Below are positions 30,194-42,017 of a DNA stretch of 64,000 nucleotides, piece after piece. The DNA lies in assembly GCA_963281255.1 (NCBI GenBank), contig OY725493.1, positions 3,937,857-4,001,856 on the forward strand, written 5' to 3'. Origin of the DNA: Aphrocallistes beatrix (Eukaryota; Porifera; Hexactinellida; Sceptrulophora; Aphrocallistidae). Below the pieces are notes generated by a model that made no database searches, had not been told where the DNA came from, and saw nothing but the letters and a program-made list of their open reading frames with translations. Every line of letters begins with the position of its first letter. Positions within the stretch are counted from its first letter, which is position 1. Both the position numbers and the translations under genes were made by a program.

Positions 30194-33193
30194 CTATAAT
30201 ACTGTTTCGCTGCAGAACATAGTATTTTTTGTCACATTTTGGTCAGGAGAGTCAAGTATTATAATAATAGTTTCATTTTGAGGATCAGAATGTGAAGTAG
30301 CTTGTTTGTGATCTGCCATCGGAGGTAACATATAAAATTCACTAACATTCGGAAATGTACTTTCATCGAATAACTCCTCAGTATCTACAAGATCAATAGT
30401 GATTGGACTATGTATTGTAGATGTATCACTTGAATCCAGTTCAATAAAGGGAATATCTTCATCTGAATCTCTAATAGATATTGGAGATTCACTCCCGAGA
30501 TTAGGAGTAATATAGGGAACAGTGTTTTCAAATGCATTTGATTTACTCTTATACTTTTTGGAGATAACAGTTCTTGATTCTCGATTAGATGAATAATCGA
30601 TTGGTGTTTGAGAGGTTTTGTTAGTTGAACACCCTTCAGTGAGAATAAAAGGGTTTAATTCAAGTTTTTCTCTTGAATTAATTTCCCTAAGTCGGCACAG
30701 CTCCCTTTCATCATAATAAAATGTACTAGCTTCTTTTTTCTCTGTATCATTCAAGTGATCATCAGAGCTATCGACAAAGAAAGATCGATGAAGCATTGGA
30801 GGCTGAGTTAATATTCCTTGTCTTCTTTTACAAATTCTCTTCAATATCTGATCGTTAAATTCTCCAGAGAAAGACGCGAGATTCTGAATAGGTGTTACTT
30901 GTTGGACAGGAAGAGTTATTGCTGTAAACAGATCTTCCTTAGTTACTACTCGCTGTGGCTTCAAATTGTCTAATACTCGCTCAGATGTAGAGATTTTGGA
31001 TATCTGACGTTTATACATTTTTGATTCAAAAGTTCCATCAGCAATCAACCTATATACAAAACATTCTCGTTTTTGTCCAAAGCGAAACGCACGACAAACA
31101 GCCTGAGCATCATGACAAGGATTCCATGATACATCAAGAATCACTATTCTCGATGCAGCTACTAAATTAATTCCTAGACTACCGGCTCTTGTGGAAATGA
31201 GAAACAATTTGATCTTATCTTGCAATGGGTCATTAAAATTGGTTGTCATGTGATGCCGATCTAAACTAGTACTAGATCCATCTAATCTCAAATAGTTGTA
31301 ACCAATTTCCCAAAGCTTAGCACTGTAAGAAACTTTTGCCGATTCAAAATGCTCGTTTTGTTCAATCTCATAGGGAACATAAGATTTGGACAGAAATCTT
31401 TCAAGTAAATTGAGAGTGGGTATGCTCTGGCTAAATATAAGAACCTTCTCCCCTAAAGATATAGCACTATCTAGAATATCAAAAAGAATTAAAAATTTTG
31501 GTCCATTATCAAGTATTTCACTCTCATATCCAACAAAACAATTCTTCACAACATCTGGGTCAGAAACCAGGTTGTAATAATTCTTACAATTTACTTCTTG
31601 CATCATCTCTCTCTCATCTTCAAATAAAGACTTATTTAAATCGGCAGTAGAAGAACATCGATTGGCTATCTCGTACAATATTTCCGGATGATTCCAGATC
31701 TTACAACATATAGCAAAGGCTAAGAGTGGATTAATGGAAGAATTGATTTTTTTCTCTTCTCTTAAATCATTAACGATTACATCATAAAGTCGTGCTTGGT
31801 AATGACTCAATGAAGTGAATAAAATAAATTCGTGTTTAAGTGGAACATTTTGAGCTAGTGTTTTCTCACACTTTCTCTGAACAATACCTAATAGCATGTG
31901 GTGAAGTACATGAGAACGCTGGAGCATGAGGCGAACATCCTCTAAAACACTGTTTTGGCATTGTCCATTTTCAATAGGGCGCAAAAAGAGATTCTTAAAT
32001 TCCTTTTTGCTTCCAAGATAGCTAGGACGTACAAAGTCTATCATGCACCAGTACTCAAGGAGATTGTTTTGCAATGGGTAACCTGTCAACACAATTCTAC
32101 GTCTTGTCCGAATACACTTAATTGCATGAGTAATGGCAGCTTCGTCGTTTTTAATACGATGCCCTTCGTCACATATAACCAAATCTGGTCCAGGGTCACA
32201 CAAGATTTCGAAAACCTCTTTACTATAAGGGTTATATTTCTTTAAATTTTGTTTTCTATTGATGGAAAGATTAACATGTAAACCTACTAAATTTCGAAAT
32301 AATTCATAACCAATTATTAAAACTCCAGCATCTTGTTTCCATTGTAATAAGACTTTAAATCGTTGCTTAAAAGTTTTCTCTTGTTCAGTAATGGTAAAAA
32401 GTTGGAAGTTCCTATTGCTGTGAGTCATATTGGAAGTTTCTCTGGGAATATGTTTACTTAAAGGAGGTAACCACAAATCAAATTCTCTTTTCCAATTATG
32501 CAAAGTATTCACTGGAGCAGCTATCAGTACATGTGTTGAAGCAGTACATCGTAAAAATAGTTCAATAAATGATATGGATTGGAACGTTTTACCAAGTCCC
32601 ATACTATGTGCTAAAATACACCCGAATCCACCATAGTGAGGGTTAAAAGAGTTAACATCTTCAATAATATTGTCATAGAGGAATCGTAATCCTTCAAATT
32701 GATGTGGTTTGGCTTGGCAAGCGAGATGAGGCAGTAAATATACAGAATTAGAAATAAAAAAAGAACTCATGGAAGAATGTTTTGAAGAAACATTCGTAGA
32801 TAATTCTGATTTTTGATGTGTGCCAAAAGAAACAATGGGTAAACACCTAGTTTCAACATTTTCAACTAATCCTTTATCTTTTGGACTGGGATCTTGATCA
32901 TCAGCTAAAATATGTATAGAATCAAATTGATCATAACTTTTAAATTTCGGGGACTTGGAGGAAAGGGAAGAAATTGAATCTCTACTTCCCAAAACTAAAT
33001 AATCATCTTTGATTGAGCTACTAGTACAATTTTCATCTGGATAGATTGGAATGTTTGGATTGTTCAAGGCAGATATTTCGTTTCGCTCCTTAATGCGACG
33101 GAGCCGATCCTTTTCTTTTATTCCCGCATCCAAAGTAGTAGATTCGAGTTCATACCCGTTAAAGATTCTTCGAATATCTTTTCTATTAGACAT
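30194..33193 (-). CDS. SNF2-family ATP-dependent chromatin remodeller, ARIP4/RAD54L2-like
   Basis: A 999-codon open frame without introns. Residues 160-735 carry both halves of a SNF2 helicase-like ATPase, a nuclear DNA translocase that remodels protein-DNA complexes. Walker A is GCILAHSMGLGKT (191-203), motif II is CDEGHRIKN (341-349, DEGH in place of DEAH), motif III LTGYPLQNN (369-377). Helicase C motifs are VLIFSQS (584-590), STRAGSLGINL (667-677) and QAVCRAFRFGQKR (697-709). PHLACQAKPHQFEGLRFLYD just before Walker A, and EYWCMIDFVRP after motif III, point to the ARIP4/RAD54L2 branch and away from RAD54 itself; the N-terminal IRRIFNGYELES also fits that branch. The C-terminal 270 residues are Ser/Asp-rich and acidic, with SPISIRDSDEDIPFIELD-like stretches that could bind SUMO. 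It is shorter than vertebrate ARIP4. The start (CAAGCATGT) precedes the conserved N-terminus. Confidence 0.9.
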   Translation of the reverse strand: MSNRKDIRRIFNGYELESTTLDAGIKEKDRLRRIKERNEISALNNPNIPIYPDENCTSSSIKDDYLVLGSRDSISSLSSKSPKFKSYDQFDSIHILADDQDPSPKDKGLVENVETRCLPIVSFGTHQKSELSTNVSSKHSSMSSFFISNSVYLLPHLACQAKPHQFEGLRFLYDNIIEDVNSFNPHYGGFGCILAHSMGLGKTFQSISFIELFLRCTASTHVLIAAPVNTLHNWKREFDLWLPPLSKHIPRETSNMTHSNRNFQLFTITEQEKTFKQRFKVLLQWKQDAGVLIIGYELFRNLVGLHVNLSINRKQNLKKYNPYSKEVFEILCDPGPDLVICDEGHRIKNDEAAITHAIKCIRTRRRIVLTGYPLQNNLLEYWCMIDFVRPSYLGSKKEFKNLFLRPIENGQCQNSVLEDVRLMLQRSHVLHHMLLGIVQRKCEKTLAQNVPLKHEFILFTSLSHYQARLYDVIVNDLREEKKINSSINPLLAFAICCKIWNHPEILYEIANRCSSTADLNKSLFEDEREMMQEVNCKNYYNLVSDPDVVKNCFVGYESEILDNGPKFLILFDILDSAISLGEKVLIFSQSIPTLNLLERFLSKSYVPYEIEQNEHFESAKVSYSAKLWEIGYNYLRLDGSSTSLDRHHMTTNFNDPLQDKIKLFLISTRAGSLGINLVAASRIVILDVSWNPCHDAQAVCRAFRFGQKRECFVYRLIADGTFESKMYKRQISKISTSERVLDNLKPQRVVTKEDLFTAITLPVQQVTPIQNLASFSGEFNDQILKRICKRRQGILTQPPMLHRSFFVDSSDDHLNDTEKKEASTFYYDERELCRLREINSREKLELNPFILTEGCSTNKTSQTPIDYSSNRESRTVISKKYKSKSNAFENTVPYITPNLGSESPISIRDSDEDIPFIELDSSDTSTIHSPITIDLVDTEELFDESTFPNVSEFYMLPPMADHKQATSHSDPQNETIIIILDSPDQNVTKNTMFCSETVL

Positions 33194-34234
33194 GCTTGAA
33201 TATAGTATCAGGCTAGTATAAAATTACCTTATTTATTGGCAAATTAGAAGTACGCAATGCAAACAGTATGTAATGTTTTAACCTGAGTAAGTAGCGAACA
33301 TCATAAAATACCTGCTTTTATTTTATCAAAGCTTTTTTATGTTTATATATGTACTTATGCCATATTTAACCAAAATTCATTCGAGTAATTGCCACTTGTC
33401 TCCAAAATCTAGGCGATCAATTCCTCATCGCCCATCTCGCATGCGCTGCACGGTATTGTCCGTATTGGACCTCCGGGTGTCTCTCAACCCTCTCTCAAGC
33501 TTGGTCTTTCGTACTTACTGATCATCATTTCTTTGAAATTTTAAAGTCGGAAATAACTTGAGTTTCCGATTCCTCGCACCAAGGTGACCCATTATAATTT
33601 TAAATATATTAGCTTATTTCTAAATATATACGTACCTATAAATGCACACAGTAAGCTATATGGTAAACTCGGTAAAAACGGCTAAGGACTATGCCAAAGA
33701 CAACTCAATAAATTCGATGTATAATAGGTAAAATATGTTGCGGTCACCAAACCGACGCAAATTAGTATGACAAATACGATAGGTGGACCATAGGTGAAGT
33801 TCTTGATTGCCTTTTTGAAATTAAAAATTGATCCCAGGGTAAATGTTAATAATTGAACCACTTAAGGTCATACTTACCCAAATTTCAAATTGTTTTCAAC
33901 TAAAAGACCTTGAAATTTGGATTCTATGCAAAAAGTTAACCTATAAATTTTCAAATATACATTTTTGAAAATTTCTTCAATTGAATATCGGCCAAATTTT
34001 AGATTTTTGTTCAAAATTCAGTCTGATGATGTAGATCGATACGGAAAAGTATCTGAAAAAGGAGGTTAAAGTAAAATCTAATTTCTCAAATATACAAACA
34101 AAAAAATGGGTAAATATATCAATATTAATTAATAGAATGAGGATATGAACAGATATTTACCCCATAAGGAAAAAATAAATCACTACCAGGAGCGTATACT
34201 CAGGTTGAGGATTGGTAGGGCCTTTAGGCTAGGA
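33194..34234. other. 5' flank of the SNF2 gene
   Basis: No coding gene. A GC-richer patch at about 33410-33510 and a strong minus-strand donor (ATCA then GTAAGTACG, near 33517-33522) could mark a non-coding first exon spliced to an acceptor (TTTTATACTAG) just before the ATG. This is inference from signals only. Confidence 0.3.
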
Positions 34235-34281
34235 GATTTTGGTTGTTTTGAATTCTTGGGGGTCTCCTTGACCAAAATTAA

Positions 34282-35499
34282 GGTTGGTGTTTCCCATGCG
34301 AAACTTGTTTTTTATTAAAAATGTGCCCAAATTGCTTTTTTATCATTTTTAGATCCTTATAGGGGTTCTAAACAATAATCCCGATTTTTATAAGTCCAGC
34401 CCCAATATTTCGCCACTTTGAGCCACTTGTATCACCTGGTGTCGCTCTAAAAACGACACATTTTAAATGCGAAATGTCCCACAGCTCTAACTTCTTTAAA
34501 CAGTGCTAGATCATCTTTTTAATGCTGAATTCATGCTCAGCACTAGATTTCCAGCAATTTGATATATATATTGACCATATTTGGAAACATTTTTGTTTGA
34601 CCGTGCCTAGCAACGGCCAGGAATTTTTTAACACTCCTGACCGTTGCTAGGAAAAGGAAACCACAAATATTTCCAAATATGGTCAATATATATATCAAAT
34701 TGCTGGAAATTTAGTGCTAAGTACGAATTCAGTATTAAAATAACGACCTGGCATAGTCAAATAAAGTTATAGGTATGGGATTTCGGCGGAAACTATCGGA
34801 CATGGTCATTTTTGGGCCCCCAGTGATAACTGTCAACTTTTTCACACTTTTGAAGGTGTCATGATGTGAAAATATTTGATATCTCATATTTTGAAGTTAA
34901 GTACTACTACAAGTTGTTGATTGAGGATGTTTTGATGTTATATATTATCAGAATACCGTAAAAACAAATGGAAATCAAGCCTTTCCGAAGAAAATTGCTT
35001 TGTAGCCTGTTTTTAGCACTTAAAAAATCAATTTTACAAAGGAGGAATCTCTAGTTACAAAGGTCGTAGAGTTAAAAACTCGACGGTTTTAGAAAGATCT
35101 CGTCACGTGGAACAAAATGATAGAGACAGATTTTTGATATTCTACTTTAGAAAAAAGTTAAAATATTTTTCCTTACGAAAATCTGCCTCTAAATTTTCTA
35201 TAAACGAAATTTGAAAGAAAAAGTTATTTGGGTTAAAATTGAAAATTCTATTCCTATTATTTTCTTTATTCAACCATTTTGTGTAAGAATAATTGAGCAA
35301 AAGAGGCATAAGGCATTGAAGTTTCCTTGAATGTCCTCTATAAATTAGGTCATTTGTGAAAAAAACAATTTTTCTCTTACTTCTTGGGCTCCCGAAAAGT
35401 GTATTTTTGCAGATAACTCATCGAGAATAGTTTCCACAATAAATTTCAGGAGAAAATAATGAAAACTTTTAAAGTTAGTTCTGGAAGGAAACACCAACC
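34282..35499 (-). mobile_element. Family G copy G2 (1218 bp)
   Basis: Complete, with GGTTGGTGTTTCC ends in TTAA (34278-34281 and 35500-35503), and exactly as long as G1 although inserted in opposite orientation. The empty site survives in the mirror arm near 39475-39485 (ATTTGGTCAAG side, reading CAAATTAAGCCCATG in reverse), which has one TTAA. Confidence 0.95.
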
Positions 35500-35800
35500 T
35501 TAAGCTCATGCCACTTTTGAAAGCTTGGGCAATTTTTTAATGCAAGCTTAATTATTTTGGGGCGCCTGCATAATTCGGAAATTTCACATTTGGAAATCCT
35601 ACTAAATGATCATGTAGTGTTGATTTAAGTTTATTTTAGTTCAAGGGATATAGTGGAGCAAAACAAGGGGTCACTCGATGGGGTTACTAGGAGGTTTGAG
35701 ATTATAATTTTGCACATTCCTGCATCGTCAAGGATAATATTCAGCTCGAAGAGGTCATGTGACCACTCAAATTTCTCAAAATTTAACCCTAATATAAATA

Positions 35801-36823
35801 TCAACCTAAAAAAATTAAAATATAATTGATGTTATCGCTACTGCACTGATGCATTTTGCGGAATTTTTTTTTCGCCATTTTTATTTAGATTTCATATTTG
35901 GATCCTAAAGACTCAGGGCTATCAATATCATCCCATTTTGTGACTTAATTGTATCTTTATTCGCTGAAATGGGTCATTTATCAATTATTTCTAAATGGTT
36001 GATGTCCACCTCATGAAACTATAAATTTCATTATCTCAAAAAAATTTTTTCAATAAGTGTATTTGTTCAATTGAGTCTAACATGAAATTGAGTCATGCTT
36101 TACTATTGAAAATTGCCATAACAGTATAATATCAACCATATTTGAGATCTATCGAAGCATAATTCAACATTTACCTCTTAAAGATTTCAATATTGGGGTC
36201 GAAAGTTCAAAATAACCCGAAATAATCGAAAATTCGGCGGTCACTTGATTGATCCAACAATAAAATTAAAAGAAATCAAATAAGAGCTAAAATCGAGGAT
36301 AGAGCAATACAGTATGCTTATTATAAGTAGTATGAATACTGAAAGTAAATGATTCAACGTAGGTTTTCTTGAGCAGCTATCTTTTTGTAATATCTTTTTG
36401 TAATATTAAACATATGTTTAGGAATAGTATTATAATTTCACAATGACTTCATTTATGAGTTTTCATCCTTTATATACGTACACTATTTTGAGTGGCACTA
36501 TCATACAATGCGGTTAACCAGTACCTTTTCTGGAATGCAAACTCATTTTATTTGAAAAATTTTGAGAACCTAAGCAAATATATATCACAGTATAGCAATG
36601 TATTCTTACAAGTATATATTACTGGATTCAGTAATGTAAATATTAATGCATGTAGATATCATTTAGTTGTGATCTTTTTGCAATTTTTAAAGGATTCAGC
36701 AAGATATCGTAGGCTCTGAAAGTCAGAATTATGTGTGCGATTGACATTAACACAAAATGGCAATGCAAAAATTGTAATTTCGCTCTTAAATTTCACAATT
36801 GTATAATTGTCTTGTTTAAAGTA
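35801..36823. other. AT-rich interior of the family E arms
   Basis: No gene or repeat boundary recognised. ORFs near 36492-36844 on both strands overlap in the same AT-rich DNA and lack domains. Confidence 0.4.
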
Positions 36824-37362
36824 ACAAGCGCGCTTCGCTTGCAAGCGCTGCGGAGCTGGCGGACACTATGTGTCCGCCAGAGGCTCCCTGCGGGCGCCTG
36901 AGGTCGCATTGATTAATTATAAGGGAGATAACATCTCTAAATACGTCGATCCTACTGTTATAATCAATATCGCACGAAAAATCACCAAATTAGCCAAGTT
37001 TTATATTTTTGATGCGTGATGACGTCATTACGGAGTGATGAGTCATTATTTTTTGACAATAGTCAAGACAATAGACATATGTGAGGTATATTAATTTACA
37101 CATTGTATTAAAATTTCAGGCTTCTATCACCTAAAATGGGTGAGTTATAGTCGAAAAACTGAAATTTCTAATTATAAAAAAAGTGACAATGACGTCATAA
37201 TTCCATGATGAGTCGACATTTCCGTCTGAGGTCAGAACTTAGTGGAGCCATAGTCAAAACTCTCACATGCCAAAAATCAGCTTTCTGTGCCTGGCAGTTT
37301 ATTCAATCAATTCGTTACAGATATACATATATGCACATTAATCGAGTTCTAATAGTAAGGAT
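36824..37362 (-). mobile_element. Helitron-like family H copy H5
   Basis: Near full length (539 bp): ACAAGCGCGCTTCGCTTGC at one end and AATAGTAAGGAT at the other. The hairpin stem is intact although its loop changed to TAT. Two TGACGTCA octamers lie at about 37018 and 37191. Confidence 0.85.
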
Positions 37363-37402
37363 AGTTTAACAAATAATTAGGACTCGATAGGATTGAACTT
37401 AA

Positions 37403-38597
37403 GGTTGGCCTTTCCTATAATTGCTAACTTTTGACATTTTCAACCGATTCATTTAATTTTTCCAGTGCAGATTTGAATCGCAGAGATATCTGCAAAACTG
37501 CATTAATATTGAAATAATGCAACAGATAAAAAAATTTTCAAAAAAAATTGGTCATTTTACAAGGAAAAATCGAACACAATATGCTCACAATCCTTTAGAA
37601 ACTTTTCAAATTCATTAATAAATCGATGATCTAACTAATGAACAGACAGATTTTTGAAATTTTGAATATTGTTAAAAATTCACACCAAAACACCCCAGGA
37701 AGTTTATTTTTAGTAATTTTGACACTATTCTTTTCATAATTCTCTTTTTATTCCTAATATCAAAATTTTGTCTGTTCATTATGTTCTACTCTTCGAGATC
37801 TATCAGAAACCGTCGAGTTTTCGCCCCTAGGTTGAATTTACAAAAAGTAATCAACTTTATAATTGCTTAAAAAAAGTCCCAGAAAATAGATTTAGAAAAT
37901 ATTTATATATGTACCTCAATTGGCATTAGTATTAACTGCTTTGGAATATTAAATAACATGCAAATATCCTTATTCGACAACATATAGCAGTACCTAACTT
38001 CAAAATATGGTGTATCAAAATTTTCTCCATCAAAAGTGGGGAAAACGGGTCATTGCTGACTGGCCACCCAAAAATGACCACATTCGATAGTGTCCGCAGG
38101 AATCCGAGATCAATAACTTCTTTCAACCATGTCAGATCATCATTTTAATACTAAATTCGTGCTCAGCACTAAATTTCCAGCAATTTGATATATATATTGA
38201 CCATATTTGGAGAATTTTTTGGATGTCCGTGCATATCAACGGCCTGAAATTTTTTCACATTCCTGGCCGTTGCTAGGAATCCGCAGCCAAATAATTTCTC
38301 CAAATATGTCCAATATATATATCAAATTGCTGGAAATTTAGTGCTGAGCACGAATTTAGCATTTAAATGATGATCTAACATGGTTCAAAGAAGTTATGGA
38401 TATGAGATTTTCCAAAAATGTGTCCTTTTTTGGGCGACACCAGGTGGTAGAAGTGGCTCTAAGTGGTGAAATATTAGCATTGAAATTCTAAAAATCGAAA
38501 TTAATATTAAGAACCCCTTTAGGGATCTAAAAATGAATAAAAATGTCTTTTGGCAAATTTTAGATAAAAAACAAAATGCCCATAGGAAAGGCCAACC
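37403..38597 (+). mobile_element. Family G' TTAA-flanked MITE (1195 bp)
   Basis: Ends GGTTGGCCTTTCCTAT and its complement ATAGGAAAGGCCAACC lie inside TTAA (37399-37402 and 38598-38601). It is a clear cousin of family G: same length class, same central inverted repeat around TATCAACGG/CCGTTGCTAGG (about 38160-38370), but different termini. No ORF. Confidence 0.9.
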
Positions 38598-38603
38598 TTA
38601 AGC

Positions 38604-38905
38604 ACAATTATCTGTCTTACTGCTAAAGTCGATATCACTCGGAAATAATCAAATTTTTGATGCGAAATGATGACATCATAACAGCATGATTAGTCATCAT
38701 TGTTGTATCAGTTGTATCACATGTGAGGAATATTAATATACACTTTCTATTAAAATTCCAGCCCTCGAAAAACTAAAATTTCTAATAATAAAAAGGTGAC
38801 AATGACGCATAATTCGATGATGACTCGACATTTTCGTCTGAGGTCAGAACTTAGTGGAGCCATAGCAAAAGATTCCCATTAGCCTAAAATCAGCTTTCTG
38901 TGCTC
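38604..38905 (-). mobile_element. Truncated Helitron-like family H copy H6
   Basis: Only the interior is present (from GCTAAAGTCGATATCACTCG to CAGCTTTCTGTGC); the hairpin end is missing where G' is inserted or joined. The octamers are mutated (GATGACATCA, AATGACGCAT). Confidence 0.7.
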
Positions 38906-39067
38906 AACCTGGCCGGCGCCATGTTTTATCGGCAGTGGGTGTCCTAAAAGGGATTTCCCTGAAAGTGGGTGTTCATTTATGGAGGGATACATATTGTACA
39001 ATATGATAAAACAGGACGCAGTGGGTGTCTGGACACCCAGGACACCCCCGGTGCCGCCGGCTCTGTT
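38906..39067. mobile_element. GC-rich MITE-like unit
   Basis: GGCCGGCGCCATGTTTTATC near the left is mirrored by a GGTGCCGCCGGCT segment at the right, with GGGTGTCC and GGACACCC repeats inside. It interrupts the tail of the Helitron-like copy. No target duplication could be fixed. Confidence 0.5.
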
Positions 39068-39560
39068 CAATATTACACGAAGTTAAAGTTGATCATACTG
39101 TATGTAGACATACTGTAAATGCCCATCCCTGCCAATCTCGGTTGGACCAGCCATAACATACTCAATTAGGTTTAATTTTGATATTTGCATTCAGTTAAAT
39201 TTGGAGAAATATGAGAGGTGACATGACTAACATCGAACTGAATGACGACGCTGTAATGTGCAACATTCCTATCTCAATCATCTTTGTAGCCCCATCGAGT
39301 GAACTCTTGTTTTGCTCCACTATATTCCTTGAGCTAAAATAAACATAAATCTTTACATTACATGATCATTCAGTAAGATTTCCTGAATGTGAAATTGTCC
39401 AAATTGTTCAAGCGCCACCAAATATTCAAGCTTGCATTGATCAAATTGCCCAAAACATGCAAAAGTAGCATGGGCTTAATTTGGTCAAGGTAACCCCCAA
39501 GAACTCAAACCACAAAAACATTTCATACTCCTCAAATTTCTCGGTTGATCCCTAAATCCA

Positions 39561-40624
39561 GGATTTGGTCCTGGACTATTATAATGACAGGTATTATCCG
39601 AAAAACTGAAATTTCTAATTATGAAAAAAGTGAGAATGCCATCATTTACAATCATTTACAAGATAATGCAAAGCTAAATGGAAATTATTTTCAACATGAG
39701 GGAGTCTACATACAAACATTCCCTAATCTAAATATGACATTCGATCCCCTTTCCATTTCTGGTTCGTGATATATCTTATTTCACCATAATCCTACATACT
39801 AAGTCTCTGCGGTAGCTAAAGAGGACAGGATCACTCTAACTAGGGTAAAAATGGGAAGAGGAATTTTTGAACATTTAATACCTGTGTCATACTTTGGCAG
39901 TCAATGAAATTCAAAATCACATAAGACGTAGATTTACTGTACATTTCAGATGGATAAAAGAGAAAAAATCCAGTTGAATTTCAGTCGGTCTCCACTAAAC
40001 AAAAATTACTATTTGTAGACTACATTGTACAAGTATTTCCCATACAAATAGTACTATTTTTGATCTTATCATTAAAGCAAATGTTTTCAAACTCTAGGAT
40101 AAACTAAGATTCTGATTCGGGATTCGAAATCTACACATTCGAATTAGTAATAGTTGAAGAATAATTTACTGAACCCAATACGTAAGTAAATTATCAACCT
40201 GTGGCACAAGAAGTAATTCATCACCATCGTGTATAATGGTAAATATGGACTTAAGTGGCACAAGGTGGCAGTGATTGATAATTTGAACATTAGGAATTAA
40301 TAATTGAATAGAAATATTCTACATTAACTAATTCGATTGCGTAAGTTTCGAATTGAAATCCGATGAGTTGTATCACTTACAGAAGAGTTTTGGCTTCATG
40401 AATAGACCCATTTGGTATTAAATGCACGTGAAATATTGAAGTGTACAAATACTTTTGTCCAGATAGTGTAGTATATTAATACTCCAAAGTAGGAATTATA
40501 CTGGTCATTCAAGTTAATTTTGGTCAAGCATCCAAATAACTTGCTCAAATTTTGCAGGAAGACTTTTTAAGTTACAACATCCTGAACAGTGTTTGGAAAG
40601 CTTGAAAAATCGGAATTCATTCAA
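39561..40624. other. AT-rich, nothing recognised
   Basis: A short fragment near 39600-39640 (GAAAAACTGAAATTTCTAA) resembles the Helitron-like interior. A 75-codon ORF at 39545 has no domain. No exon with splice borders was seen. Confidence 0.35.
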
Positions 40625-41167
40625 ACAAGCGCGCTTCGCTTGCTTGCGCTGCGCGGCTGGCGGACACTTCGTGTCCGCCGGAGGCTCCTTTCGGTCGCCT
40701 GGAGGTGACATTGGTTAATTATAAGGGAGATATCATCTCTAAATATGTCCATCTTAGTTTTAAAATCGAAATCACTCGAAAAATCACCAAATTTGTCAAT
40801 TTTAAAATTTTGATGCGTAATGATGACGTCATAACAAAGTGATGAGTCATCATTTTTTGATGAAAGTCGCATCATATGTGAGGTATGTTAGTATACAGAT
40901 TCTATTAAAATTTCAGCCTTCTATCTCCTATAATGGCTGAGTTATGCCCGAATAACTGTGTTGCTTAACTTTTAAAAATGTGACAATGACGTCATAATTC
41001 CATGATGAGTCGACATTTTGCTCTGAATTCAGAACTTACTGGAGCCATAGCCAAAAAACTCACACATGCCAAAAATCAGCCTTCTGCGCCCGGCAGTTTC
41101 TTTAATCAATTCGTTACAGAGATATATATATATATATATACAATAATCGAGTTTTAATAGTAAGGAT
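40625..41167 (-). mobile_element. Helitron-like family H copy H7 (best preserved)
   Basis: Complete at 543 bp. The GC end holds a perfect hairpin (GGCGGACAC 40659-40667, loop TTC, GTGTCCGCC 40671-40679), and the extreme end reads CAAGCG-AAGCG-CGCTTG in reverse, a second small hairpin. Two TGACGTCA octamers lie near 40827 and 40989. The other end is TCGAGTTTTAATAGTAAGGA. The flanks (CAAA and TTAT) show no duplication, as expected of Helitrons, which insert without one. No helicase is encoded, so it is non-autonomous; class assignment rests on hairpins, ends and absence of a duplication. Confidence 0.75.
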
Positions 41168-42013
41168 TTATATTCGAATATCTATAGAATTGTCCCAACT
41201 CGGCAAAATATGGAAATACAAGTTTCACACCTTTCCTATACATTACATTTGGCTCGTTCACTCCAACATAAAATCATGTACGACACCACATTAAACTATC
41301 GTTGTTGAAAATAATTTAGGCTAATGCACGGTAAATTGTGTTGATTTTGAAATTTTCAAAAATTTTTAGGTAGGCCTGGCGGAAGCAAATTTTTATTGGC
41401 CCAGCCAACCGGGATCGACTGATCTACCAATTTTACTCAGAAGCTCTGCTGGTATTTAGGTTATTAGCAAGATACAATGAATCATGTTTAAAATGACAGA
41501 GGCTCGATATGTATTCGTATACAACTAAAATCATTAATTAATTTGGTTCTTAAAAGATAAAATTGAATTCGCACCATCAATACAAACACAATAACTTAAG
41601 GCCAGTACTCGCCGCACAGGATTTTAACCAATCGTATATATTATCTTGATTAGTTGAGCTATACATTGTACTAATAATTCAAAAATTTAAAATGATCCAT
41701 CATCAAGATTCATTTATAAAATGATATAGTTCTAATTTGGCAAATGTCAAATTCCTATACTGAGTTTAAAATATGTGTAAGATTTGCTTCTAGCTACTGT
41801 TCTTAGGTTTCTAAATTAATATATAGATACTGATGAACAATGCTCTTGCTTTCAAACAAATGTGCGAACATTCTTTTAAATTTAATTCAAAGTTTCCAAA
41901 ATAGTGCCAATTTTTAGACGATTTCATTGAATGAAGTCATAAAATTACTCCACCAACGAATTCAATTAATTCGCTTTTTGGTGATAAATTAAATGTAGTA
42001 TACTTACAATGGT
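41168..42013. other. AT-rich, nothing recognised
   Basis: No coding signal or repeat seen. Confidence 0.4.
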
Positions 42014-42017
42014 TTAA

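Larger units (their letters stand above)
34235..39560. repeat. Long inverted arms (family E) around nested elements
   Basis: The left arm (34235-34277 and 35504-35800, split by family G copy G2) mirrors the right arm (39150-39560). Shared landmarks are TTCTTGGGGGT, CATGATCATTnAGTA-type segments, GGAGCAAAACAAG and AAATTTCTCnAAATTTAAC. The interior, 35801-39149, contains Helitron-like and G' copies. No ORF was found that would explain mobility. Confidence 0.75.

Noticed and set aside
30194..33193. RAD54 recombination protein as the identity of the SNF2 gene
   Set aside because: The segments around Walker A and after motif III match the ARIP4/RAD54L2 type, which is a different branch of the SNF2 family.
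38879..39070. 63-codon minus-strand ORF, Gly-rich
   Set aside because: It corresponds to a GC-rich MITE-like unit with inverted ends.
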